Below are positions 18,695-25,871 of a stretch of 64,000 bases of DNA, piece after piece. The position numbers were made by a program, and so were the translations under genes. This stretch comes from Paenibacillus sp. (GTDB lineage: Bacteria; Bacillota; Bacilli; Paenibacillales; YIM-B00363). Positions within the stretch are counted from its first letter, which is position 1, and each line of letters opens with the position of its first letter. The notes below the pieces were generated by a model. It saw nothing but the letters and a program-made list of their open reading frames with translations. It did not search any database and was not told where the DNA came from. The stretch is taken from assembly GCF_031177825.1 (NCBI RefSeq), contig NZ_JAPSKE010000013.1, positions 62,001-126,000 of the forward strand. The letters run 5' to 3'.

Positions 18695-18751
18695 CCTCCG
18701 GGCGAATACCCGCATAGGGTATTTCAGAAGGATGAGGGGAGCGGAACAAAG

Positions 18752-19723
18752 TTGAGGAATGCGGATGGGTATACCCGGTACGATCCGGTTCGAACGTGCC
18801 GGAGCCTCGCGAACTGGTGCGCGAGAGGCGGCGAATATGTTTCTGGTATGCGGTCGACGGCGGCGTTGTCCGACGATCGGAGCCGAGAGTTGGAACAGTG
18901 GCTCGGCAAGCTGCGGCTGCTGGAGCAAAAGGCGAAAAGCATGTTGAACACGTACCCGCCTTCGATCCCGCCTGCGGCCGTGAATTCATTGCTGCAGGAG
19001 GCATACTTACTGAACGAGGGTTTCAGCCATTTTCCCGACGCGCATCCGTCCGGGCATGGTTCGTCGCAAGGCGCGCCGATCGCGCCGAATCCGGTGCCTA
19101 TCGGGGGGCACGCGTTGCCTCCTCTCCCGTACGATTACGACGCATTGGAGCCGTATATCGACGAACGGACGATGCGACTCCATCACGACAAACATCACCA
19201 AGCTTACGTGGACGGATTAAACCGGGCGGAGAAAAAGATGGAAGAGGCTCGAAGGACGGGGGACTACGACCTCATTCTCCATTGGGAGCGGGAAGCCGCG
19301 TTTCACGGAGCCGGGCATTACCTTCACACCATTTTCTGGAACAATATGTCTCCGAAAGGCGGCGGGGAGCCGTCCGTCGGGGGCGGCCTCCGAGGGCGGA
19401 TCGATGCGGATTTCGGCGGCTTCGACGAATTTAAGGCGCACTTCTCGGCAGCCGCGGAGAAGGCGGAAGGCGTCGGTTGGGCGATCCTCGTCTGGTCCCC
19501 CCGTTCGCACCGGCTGGAAATTCTTCAAGCGGAGAAGCACCAAAACCTCTCCCAATGGGACGTCGTTCCGCTGCTTGTCCTCGACGTATGGGAGCACGCA
19601 TACTATCTGAAATACCATAACGATCGCAAAACGTACATCGAAGCTTGGTGGAATGTCGTGAATTGGAAAGACGTCGAACGACGGTACGATCAAGCCCGGC
19701 AATTACGCTGGAAGCCGTATTGA
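18752..19723 (+). CDS. Fe/Mn superoxide dismutase with N-terminal helical extension (SodF-like)
   Basis: The last roughly 205 residues are an iron/manganese superoxide dismutase with all four metal ligands: His144 in LHHDKHHQAYV, His192 in GHYLHTIFW, and Asp278 and His282 in DVWEHAYY. The first roughly 115 residues are an extra, partly helical region (RELEQWLGKLRLLEQKAK), as seen in the long SodF-type enzymes of bacilli, not a secretion signal. The start is uncertain: TTG 18752 has a GGGGAG about 10 bp upstream, while the first in-frame ATG (18848) lacks a good RBS. It may be co-transcribed with the LysR gene (57-bp gap). Confidence 0.92.
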   Translation: MRNADGYTRYDPVRTCRSLANWCARGGEYVSGMRSTAALSDDRSRELEQWLGKLRLLEQKAKSMLNTYPPSIPPAAVNSLLQEAYLLNEGFSHFPDAHPSGHGSSQGAPIAPNPVPIGGHALPPLPYDYDALEPYIDERTMRLHHDKHHQAYVDGLNRAEKKMEEARRTGDYDLILHWEREAAFHGAGHYLHTIFWNNMSPKGGGEPSVGGGLRGRIDADFGGFDEFKAHFSAAAEKAEGVGWAILVWSPRSHRLEILQAEKHQNLSQWDVVPLLVLDVWEHAYYLKYHNDRKTYIEAWWNVVNWKDVERRYDQARQLRWKPY

Positions 19724-19761
19724 TCGTCGACTTCGGGGGAATTAGGCAAGACTGGGCAATA

Positions 19762-19787
19762 AGAGGCTGCCTCATGCGGCAGCCTCT
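19762..19787 (+). terminator. Terminator-like hairpin after superoxide dismutase
   Basis: A perfect 10-bp stem, AGAGGCTGCC (19762-19771) with GGCAGCCTCT (19778-19787), has a 6-base loop and lies between the convergent superoxide dismutase and DUF1259 genes. The T-run is missing, so termination strength is uncertain. Confidence 0.55.
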
Positions 19788-19800
19788 CCCGTTGCAGGAC

Positions 19801-20235
19801 CTAACGCGCTTTTGCTCTCGGCCGGACGACCCTGGTCGTCAATACGCCGAGCGCATCCTTCGTGCTGCGAGCGAACGCGAGCGGGTTGTCGACCTTTTCC
19901 CAATGCATGTACATCAACCGAGGGTTATCGAAGAGCCAGTGGTTATGGATGGCGGTGACGATAATGCCGTGTCGGCGCAGCCTGCTCGTGAATCGATTGA
20001 TTTCGGACTGCAGGATGACCGTCTCGCCGCTGCAGAGCGCCCGTCCGTCCTTCGTCATCGATTCGAAGCTGAACATCTGCGGAAGAAGCAAGAACGATTT
20101 GGCTCGCCTCCCCAGCACGATCGGTTGAATGTTGGTTCTGGATTTCATGACGGTGCAAACCTTGCCCTGCGTCGTATGCATGCCCCCGAGAATCTTCCCG
20201 AATCGTTCGCATGTTTGTTCGAACGAGAGTACCAT
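19801..20235 (-). CDS. DUF1259-family protein (second of a tandem pair)
   Basis: A 144-residue cytosolic protein. The segment GETVILQSEINRFTSRLRRH followed by IVTAIHNHWLFDNPRLMYMHW is the recognisable DUF1259 (LppY/LpqO-like) core; the function of that family is not established. The start is ATG 20235, which has the GGAGG (20243-20247) 7 bp upstream; ATG 20239-20241 is too close to it. Its closest relative in the window is the gene immediately upstream, which shares most of the core. Gap to that gene is 23 bp, so the two form an operon produced by tandem duplication. Confidence 0.85.
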   Translation of the reverse strand: MVLSFEQTCERFGKILGGMHTTQGKVCTVMKSRTNIQPIVLGRRAKSFLLLPQMFSFESMTKDGRALCSGETVILQSEINRFTSRLRRHGIIVTAIHNHWLFDNPRLMYMHWEKVDNPLAFARSTKDALGVLTTRVVRPRAKAR

Positions 20236-20258
20236 GTGCATCCCTCCTTCCGTTGCCG

Positions 20259-20684
20259 TTACCCGCGGACGATCCGCGATGTGAGCAGACGATTGCTGTT
20301 GCGGACTTTCCTTGCGAAATCGAGCGGCTTGTCGATGGACTCGAAGTGAATGTACATGAGCCGCGGCGAATCGAACAACCAGTGGTTGTGCGTCGCCGTC
20401 ACCTTGATCCCTTGTCTGCGCAGGCTGGAGATGAACGGATTCAGCTCCGACTGCAGAATGACCGTCTCCCCCAAACATAACGCGCGGCCTTGCCGATCCA
20501 ACTTCTCGAAGGAATACGCCTGCGGGACGAACATGAACGACTGCGCGTTCCTTCGCAGCACCTTCGGTTTGATGTTCGTTCGGGACCTGGTCGCGGTGCA
20601 AACCCCGTTAATTACGGAAGGAGTCGCATTTAAAATTTGAGCGAATCTCCTGCACAGCCGGGACGGTTGCATATGCATCGCCAT
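20259..20684 (-). CDS. DUF1259-family protein (first of a tandem pair)
   Basis: A 141-residue paralogue of the next gene, with the same conserved blocks: CTATRSRTNIKPKVL, GRALCLGETVILQSELN, VTATHNHWLFDSPRLMYIHF. The start at ATG 20684 is set by a GGAGGTG RBS 6 bp away; the frame extends upstream to 20702 but through the RBS. There is no signal peptide, unlike the secreted actinobacterial LpqO/LppY relatives. The conserved His-Asn-His and Glu residues could bind a metal or a small ligand; that is speculation. It is the promoter-proximal gene of the pair. Confidence 0.85.
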   Translation of the reverse strand: MAMHMQPSRLCRRFAQILNATPSVINGVCTATRSRTNIKPKVLRRNAQSFMFVPQAYSFEKLDRQGRALCLGETVILQSELNPFISSLRRQGIKVTATHNHWLFDSPRLMYIHFESIDKPLDFARKVRNSNRLLTSRIVRG

Positions 20685-20839
20685 GGAAAACACCTCCTGC
20701 AAGCAACTTATGACAATTCCGCAGGAGTGCTCTAGGTGAGTAGCGTCATTCGAGGCCCTTTTCCGGATAGTTAGGCTTCAGGAACATCGAAAGCCCATAC
20801 CTTAGAGGCACGGGCCGGGACAACGACGGATGTCGAAAA

Positions 20840-21877
20840 TTATAGACGGCGGAGGGTTCGCCCTTCGAGGAACGGACCTTTCAGCCGGACATGCTCGTAA
20901 GGCAGCGTCGGATTCGCGATGCGGCGCAGCATCAGCTCCGCCGCCCTCTCCCCGGCTTCTTTCACGAACAACGCCGGCCGCGCCAGATCGGGCAGATAGG
21001 GATGCTCCTCGTGCTCCATGCCGACGAGGGAGACCGCCCCGGGAATGTCGAGGCCGAGGGAAGCGGCGGCCGCATACGCCCACTCCGCCGTGCCGGGAAT
21101 CGCGCAAAATACAGCCGTGTACCGCCCGGAGCTTAACCGGGACCGCAGCTTCTCCATCCACTCGACGCGATCCCCGGAATCGCTCGTGACATGCTCGTCG
21201 GGATCGGGCGCCCGCTCGACGCCCGCCCGCTTCAAGGCGATGGCGAACGCCCTCCACCGAAGACGGAAGCCGCGGAACGGCTCGATCTCCCCGACGTACA
21301 ACACGTTCCGATGTCCGTTCGCATAGATCGCCTCCATGGAGCGGTGAACCGCATACTCTACATCCCATACGACGCTGTCCACCTCCGCCAGATCGGAAGG
21401 GTAATTAATCAGCACCTTGGGCAGAGGGTTCCGAAGCAGCGCCGCCTCCAGCCGTTCGGGCAGCACCGCGGACAGAAACAAGCCGTCCGTGAACTCCGCC
21501 CCGATCTTCTCGAGCCACGCCTCCAGCTCCGCCGGTTCGCCCAACCCGCTCGGCACGACCAACGGGTATAACGTATGCCCCAGCTCGGCCAACCGCGTCT
21601 GTACCCCGTCCGTCTGCTGACGATGGAACGGCAGATCTCCGCTCATCAGCATCGCGAAGCGCCGCGGTCTGGCCCGCACCGAAGGAATCCGTTCCGCGGT
21701 CATGCCCGCCTCCTGCTCCTTCGTCCGATACCCTAGTTCCCGCGCCCGTTCCACCACCGTTCGACGCGTCGTCTCCGACATGCCCGGCAGTCCCCGGAGC
21801 GCCTTCGAGACGGTATGAATCGTTAAGTTCAGTTCGTCGGCGATCGTTCGCAGCGTCACCGCTTTTTTACTCGGCAC
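20840..21877 (-). CDS. LacI-family transcriptional regulator
   Basis: A 345-residue LacI/GalR repressor. The N-terminal helix-turn-helix and hinge (LRTIADELNLTIHTVSKALRGLPG, read as two parts, residues 9-32) precede a periplasmic-binding-type sugar domain. The start codon is GTG 21877 with GGAGG 8 bp upstream. It is divergent from an FAD oxidoreductase across a 105-bp spacer and probably controls it. The LacI-type target motif is not obvious in the spacer. Confidence 0.92.
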   Translation of the reverse strand: MPSKKAVTLRTIADELNLTIHTVSKALRGLPGMSETTRRTVVERARELGYRTKEQEAGMTAERIPSVRARPRRFAMLMSGDLPFHRQQTDGVQTRLAELGHTLYPLVVPSGLGEPAELEAWLEKIGAEFTDGLFLSAVLPERLEAALLRNPLPKVLINYPSDLAEVDSVVWDVEYAVHRSMEAIYANGHRNVLYVGEIEPFRGFRLRWRAFAIALKRAGVERAPDPDEHVTSDSGDRVEWMEKLRSRLSSGRYTAVFCAIPGTAEWAYAAAASLGLDIPGAVSLVGMEHEEHPYLPDLARPALFVKEAGERAAELMLRRIANPTLPYEHVRLKGPFLEGRTLRRL

Positions 21878-21982
21878 AAGACCCGCCTCCCTCTTTAATT
21901 GTAACTAAAATGAAACTATTTTGTAGCTGCAAATTTGATTATGATGGGGCTAAACATCGTTCCTGCGGGAGGGAGAATGGAT

Positions 21983-23233
21983 ATGTCGAATCGAGAAGTC
22001 ACGTTAAATACAACCGTACCTGTGTACGATACGGCGGAGGTCGTCGTCATCGGCGGCGGGCCGGCCGGCACCGCGGCGGCCGTAAGCGCCGCTAGGAACG
22101 GCCGGAAAACCATACTTTTGGAGCATTCCGCTCAATTGGGCGGCATGGGAACGCTCGGAAACGTAAGCGTCTTTATGGGCATCGGCAATGTGACGGGCAT
22201 CTACCGGGAGTTCATCGCGGAGTTTCTTCCCGAGGCGCTGCCGGATACGCACCATGTGTCCATCTGGCCGCAATATTCGCCCTTCGAACTGCGCCACTAT
22301 TTGAACGGTAAGCTGGAAAAGGAAGGCGTCGACGTCTACTACCACACGAGCGTCGTCGCCGCGATCAAGCAGGGCGACCGCGTCACGGGCGTCGTCGCCA
22401 ATACGCGGGAAGGCCTCAAGGCGTTCGAAGGCGCCGTCTTCATCGATTGCACGGGCGATTCGCGCGTAGCGGCCGAAGCCGGCGTGCCGCTGCGTTCGGG
22501 GCGCGACGAGGACGGTCTGACGCAGCCGATGACCCTCATGTTCATGATGCAGGATACGGGGAAGCCGGCGCGCCAGTACTTGCCGGAGGACGGCTACCGC
22601 TACGAGGACGTATCGGAGCTGCCGCAGGGCCGACGCTTGTATTGGGAGAAGACCGGGGACGGCACGCTGCTCGTCAATATGACGCGCGTGCGGGGGAACG
22701 GAGCGAAGATTCGAGACGTCAACTTCGCGGAGAAGGAATCGCTGCGGCAGGCGTTCTCCGTCGCGAACTACCTGCAGCGCAACGGTTTCGAAAATTATAT
22801 TTTGTCCCATGTCGCCGGACAGGTCGGCGTTCGGGAAACGAACCAAATCGTCGGGCTGTATACGCTGACGGAGGAGGACGTGACGGGCGGACGCCGATTC
22901 GACGACGTCGTGGCGCAGACGAATTACGAAATCGACATCCACAACCCGACGGGGGGAGCCAGTACGGACGAACGCCATGTGAGCGGCTACGACATCCCCT
23001 ACCGCTGCATGGTCCCGGTCGGCGTCGAAGGGCTGATCGTCGCCGGGCGCTGCATTTCCGCCACGCACGTCGCCATGTCGTCGATGCGCGTGCAGGCGAC
23101 GTGCTACGCCCTCGGCCAAGCGGCGGGCAACGCCGCTTCGCTGGCCGTCGAAACCGGCTCCTCGGTCGCCGGCATCTCCATCCCGGCGCTGCACGAACGG
23201 CTGTCCGCGCAAGGCGTGGAGTTTCAGAAATAA
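21983..23233 (+). CDS. FAD-dependent oxidoreductase (FAD_oxidored family)
   Basis: A 416-residue flavoprotein. Near the N-terminus is the FAD dinucleotide-binding motif VVVIGGGPAGTAAAVSAAR with the downstream acidic residue in ILLEHS, then QLGGMGTLGNVSVF. A second FAD contact is VFIDCTGDSRVAAEAG, and the C-terminal GLIVAGRCISATHVAMSSMR block is characteristic of this carbohydrate-cluster-associated family. The start ATG 21983 is favoured because GGAGGG lies 9 bp upstream; ATG 21977 almost touches it. Substrate unknown, but LacI control and the following Gfo/Idh gene suggest sugar or polyol oxidation. Confidence 0.9.
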   Translation: MSNREVTLNTTVPVYDTAEVVVIGGGPAGTAAAVSAARNGRKTILLEHSAQLGGMGTLGNVSVFMGIGNVTGIYREFIAEFLPEALPDTHHVSIWPQYSPFELRHYLNGKLEKEGVDVYYHTSVVAAIKQGDRVTGVVANTREGLKAFEGAVFIDCTGDSRVAAEAGVPLRSGRDEDGLTQPMTLMFMMQDTGKPARQYLPEDGYRYEDVSELPQGRRLYWEKTGDGTLLVNMTRVRGNGAKIRDVNFAEKESLRQAFSVANYLQRNGFENYILSHVAGQVGVRETNQIVGLYTLTEEDVTGGRRFDDVVAQTNYEIDIHNPTGGASTDERHVSGYDIPYRCMVPVGVEGLIVAGRCISATHVAMSSMRVQATCYALGQAAGNAASLAVETGSSVAGISIPALHERLSAQGVEFQK

Positions 23234-23338
23234 TAATGCGAGGCTTACCGAGCCTAGTGGACGACCGCGGGGCGTTCTGCTCCAAGAAGGCCACTCGTGG
23301 AAACCCTCGACCGCCTTCTTCCGGCTGCGCGAATTCGC

Positions 23339-23488
23339 GCTTATCTCGGCGCTTTTGGCGGAATTTTCCGGCTATAAGCGCAAAACTGAGCTTATCTCGT
23401 GCTTTAGGCGGACTTTTCCGCCTAAAGCGCACTTCTGCGCTTATCTAGGCGCTTTAGGCGGAAAATACCGGCTAAACGCGCGAATCCG
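23339..23488. repeat. Three-unit degenerate tandem repeat of palindromic elements in a 437-bp gene-free region
   Basis: The region 23234-23670 has no gene. It contains three copies of a unit beginning GCTTATCT at 23339, 23390 and 23439 (spacings 51 and 49 bp). Each carries GGCGCTTTNGGCGGAAN(3-4)CCGGCTANANGCGC-like inverted halves that can fold into a hairpin; the second copy is the most symmetrical (TTTAGGCGGACTTTTCCGCCTAAA region). Partial units flank the array. Such hairpin arrays behave like dispersed intergenic repeats (REP/MITE-like), but copy number elsewhere cannot be seen here. Confidence 0.8.
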
Positions 23489-23670
23489 CTCCATTCCCAG
23501 CCCCCCGCGATCTTACATCCGCCAACCTCCCGCCCACAATATAGCCAGATAGTTCATCTCCTAAGGAAATCGTTAATTTTCTTCCGGCCGGTTTTCGTGT
23601 ACGATGCAAACGATTGGCTTTTTTCGCATTGGCACATATGCAAAAACGATGAAGTAGGAGGCATTCTATA

Positions 23671-24690
23671 ATGAGCAAAATCAAAGTCGCCGTATTCGGC
23701 TGCGGCGCGATCGCGCAGCGCCGACACATTCCCGAGTACGCCTCCAATCCCGACGCGGAATTGGTCGCGTTCGCCGACCCGGTTCTCGAGCGCGCGCAGA
23801 AGATGGCCGAGCAGTACGGGGGCAAAGCGTACGCCAGCTACGAAGAGCTGCTGAAGAACGAGAAGGTCGACGCCGTCAGCGTATGTACGCCGAACGCCCT
23901 CCATGCGCCGATGTCCATCGCGGCCGCGAACGCGGGAGCGCATGTATTGGTCGAGAAGCCGATGGCGACGACGCTGGAGGAAGCGCAGCAGATGATCGAC
24001 GCCGCTCGCAGCAACAACGTCTACCTGATGGTCGGCCACAATCAGCGACTCATGCCTCCGCACGCGAAGGCGAAGGAGCTGCTCGACTCCGGCAAGCTCG
24101 GCAAGGTGTTGACGTTCCGCACCGCCTTCGGCCACCCGGGACCGGAAGGGTGGAGCGTAGACGGCCGCGGCAGCTGGTTTTTCCGGAAGGAAGAAGCGGC
24201 GATGGGCGCCATGGGCGACCTCGGCGTGCATAAATCCGACTTTATCCGATACCTTCTGAACGACGAAGTGGCGGAAGTGGCCGGCTTCGTCGGCACGATC
24301 CATAAAGAGGGCACGGACGTCGACGATAACGCGACGTGCCTCCTCCGCATGAAGAGCGGCGCGATCGGCACCTTGACGGCAAGCTGGACGCAATACAGAG
24401 GCGGCGACAACAGCACCGTGCTCTGGTGCGAGAACGGCGTCATGAAAATCGGAACCGTGAACGGCGACGAGGTGATCGTGGAGCTTCGCGACGGCAGCGT
24501 GGAGACGTATGTCGTCGGCGCCATGGCCACGAACGAGAAGCAAGTGCCGAGCGGCGTCATCGACGCGTTCGTCCGCTCGATCGCGACGCAGACGCCTCCG
24601 AGCATCTCCGGCGAGGAAGGCAAGAAGTCGTTGGCCGTCATTCTGGCCGCGTTCGAATCGCAGGCGACGGGCCGGATCGTAAAGCTGTAA
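23671..24690 (+). CDS. Gfo/Idh/MocA-family oxidoreductase
   Basis: A 339-residue NAD(P)-dependent dehydrogenase. The N-terminal Rossmann fold opens with VAVFGCGAIAQRRHIPEY, and EKP (95-97) is the family's catalytic/cofactor motif. The GDLGVHKSD segment (182-190) supplies the substrate-binding Asp and His187. The GGAGG RBS lies 9 bp before ATG 23671. Family members oxidise or epimerise sugars and inositols; the exact substrate is not determinable. It may act with the FAD oxidoreductase upstream, although a 437-bp repeat-bearing gap separates them. Confidence 0.92.
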   Translation: MSKIKVAVFGCGAIAQRRHIPEYASNPDAELVAFADPVLERAQKMAEQYGGKAYASYEELLKNEKVDAVSVCTPNALHAPMSIAAANAGAHVLVEKPMATTLEEAQQMIDAARSNNVYLMVGHNQRLMPPHAKAKELLDSGKLGKVLTFRTAFGHPGPEGWSVDGRGSWFFRKEEAAMGAMGDLGVHKSDFIRYLLNDEVAEVAGFVGTIHKEGTDVDDNATCLLRMKSGAIGTLTASWTQYRGGDNSTVLWCENGVMKIGTVNGDEVIVELRDGSVETYVVGAMATNEKQVPSGVIDAFVRSIATQTPPSISGEEGKKSLAVILAAFESQATGRIVKL

Positions 24691-24710
24691 TCGCAGGAAG
24701 AGCAACCGAA

Positions 24711-24749
24711 AAAACAAGGGGTCCGCATTCGCGCGGGCCCCTTGTTTTT
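24711..24749. terminator. Bidirectional Rho-independent terminator
   Basis: A 12-bp stem with one G-T pair (24715-24726 with 24733-24744) is preceded by an A-run and followed by TTTTT. It lies between the convergent dehydrogenase and arsI genes. Confidence 0.88.
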
Positions 24750-24753
24750 GGAT

Positions 24754-25224
24754 TCAGCAGCATGAGGTCGCCGCTGGTGGATCCTGTTCCACGACCGGCT
24801 TGGCAGAGGCTGTGGCGCAGCATACCGCAGGCATCGCTCGCTCTTCCGCCGCCTCGAATTCGCTGTCTCTATGGGTGTAGAACACTTCCCATGCGTTACC
24901 CTCGGGATCGGTCACCCAGATCTTGTCTTGGACGGCGTAACAGCAGGTCGTGTCCATCTCGTCGAAAGAAACCAGCCCCGCTTGCCGGAGCCGCTCCTTC
25001 GCCGCCAGCACGTCCTCGGTGCGGCCGACTTGAAATCCAAGGTGGTTCAGTGCGCCTTTGCCGTCGAAAGGCCGAACGTTCAGCGAGAAATGAAGCGCGG
25101 GCTCGTCGAGCTCGAATTTCGCGTAATTCTCTTTGACTTTCGTTGGTTCGGCATCGAACAATTTCTTGTAGAACGCGAGGGACGACTCCAGATTTCGTAC
25201 ATTGATCGCGACGTGCATTTTCAT
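24754..25224 (-). CDS. arsI: ArsI/CadI-family VOC metalloenzyme (probable C-As lyase)
   Basis: A 156-residue vicinal-oxygen-chelate (glyoxalase-fold) protein. It has the N-terminal MHVAINVRNLESSLAFYKKL strand-helix, and the paired cysteines in TTCCYAVQDKIWVTDPEG followed by NAWEVFY, which are diagnostic of ArsI, the Fe(II)-dependent lyase that cleaves the carbon-arsenic bond of trivalent methyl- or aryl-arsenicals. A Cys-rich tail ends in SCC. The start ATG 25224 is set by AAGGAG 9 bp upstream; the frame continues to 25266 without RBS. It follows a MarR regulator with its own cysteine pairs, and matching operators precede both genes. CadI-type cadmium induction is the alternative. Confidence 0.9.
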   Translation of the reverse strand: MKMHVAINVRNLESSLAFYKKLFDAEPTKVKENYAKFELDEPALHFSLNVRPFDGKGALNHLGFQVGRTEDVLAAKERLRQAGLVSFDEMDTTCCYAVQDKIWVTDPEGNAWEVFYTHRDSEFEAAEERAMPAVCCATASAKPVVEQDPPAATSCC

Positions 25225-25251
25225 CAGACAACACTCCTTCATATATTCAAT

Positions 25252-25271
25252 AATTGATTGTTGCAACTATT
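25252..25271. promoter_or_regulatory. Putative MarR operator upstream of arsI
   Basis: The 20-mer AATTGATTGTTGCAACTATT is imperfectly palindromic (TTG-N7-CAA on the minus strand) and matches the site upstream of the MarR gene at 18 of 20 positions. It lies about 28 bp upstream of the arsI start. Confidence 0.65.
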
Positions 25272-25294
25272 GGGTAAAAAGCGACTCCTCTCGT

Positions 25295-25753
25295 CTAGAG
25301 AGGAGGTTTGCAGCAATGCGGGCTTTGCCCCATCGCATCGCTAAGCAGCTGGAGGCTTTCCAGGACCTGCCCCTTCTTGTCGTCGGGAATGTAGGAGAAG
25401 ACGTCCTGAATGTACGTCTCCATCGTTCCCGCGATGCGGGCGCACTGCTCTTCCCCGGTTTCGGTCAGGGACAGGAGCACGTACCTGCGGTCCTTCGGGT
25501 CCGGCAGGCGGCTGAGGAACCCGCCCTCCACCAGCTGCTGCACTTGGCGGCTCAACGTGCTCGTATCCAACGCCAACATCTCGGAGAGATCGTTCAGCGA
25601 AATATTCGGCCGCTTCGCCAGCTCGTATAGGATGTGGCTCTGTACGACCGATACGCCGCAGCACGACGCGCCGTCTTTCTGAAGCAGCCCGAAGCGCCGG
25701 AACGTTCGCTGCAGCAATTCCCTCGCATCGATATATTGCGGTAATGTTTTCAT
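25295..25753 (-). CDS. MarR-family regulator with cysteine pairs, probably metalloid-responsive
   Basis: A 152-residue MarR winged-helix regulator. The DNA-binding wing and recognition helix are visible (LNDLSEMLALDTSTLSRQVQ, then GFLSRLPDPKDRRYVLLSLT). It has a Cys-Cys pair in the N-terminal dimer region (GASCCGVSVVQ) and another near the C-terminus (HCCKPPL). The ATG at 25753 has AGGTG upstream; a GTG at 25762 overlaps that RBS. It is followed by arsI after 70 bp. The cysteines and the neighbour suggest derepression by trivalent arsenicals or another thiophilic metal(loid); this is inference. Confidence 0.9.
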   Translation of the reverse strand: MKTLPQYIDARELLQRTFRRFGLLQKDGASCCGVSVVQSHILYELAKRPNISLNDLSEMLALDTSTLSRQVQQLVEGGFLSRLPDPKDRRYVLLSLTETGEEQCARIAGTMETYIQDVFSYIPDDKKGQVLESLQLLSDAMGQSPHCCKPPL

Positions 25754-25785
25754 GTCGATCACCTAATGTATTTATAACATATAAC

Positions 25786-25805
25786 AATTGATGTTTGCAA
25801 CTATT
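25786..25805. promoter_or_regulatory. Putative MarR operator upstream of the marR-type gene
   Basis: AATTGATGTTTGCAACTATT lies about 33 bp upstream of the regulator's ATG and is the near-identical partner of the arsI site. This duplication argues for autoregulation plus separate control of arsI. Confidence 0.65.
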
Positions 25806-25834
25806 TAATTTCGCATCTGATTCTGACAACAAAG

Positions 25835-25860
25835 CGGAGCCCCTTGCGCAAGGAGCTCCG
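25835..25860 (-). terminator. Terminator of the MATE transporter gene
   Basis: CGGAGC (25835-25840) pairs with GCTCCG (25855-25860), with further pairs inside and a GCGC apex. On the minus strand it is followed by a CTTTGTTG tract, 12 bp after the MATE stop. Confidence 0.65.
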
Positions 25861-25871
25861 TTCGTTATCCG

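Noticed and set aside
23339..23488. CRISPR array
   Set aside because: Only three imperfect units, the units are themselves palindromic with no unique spacers of constant length, and no cas genes are near.
25225..25266. Longer N-terminus for ArsI
   Set aside because: It would include the AAGGAG site of ATG 25224 and part of the putative operator.
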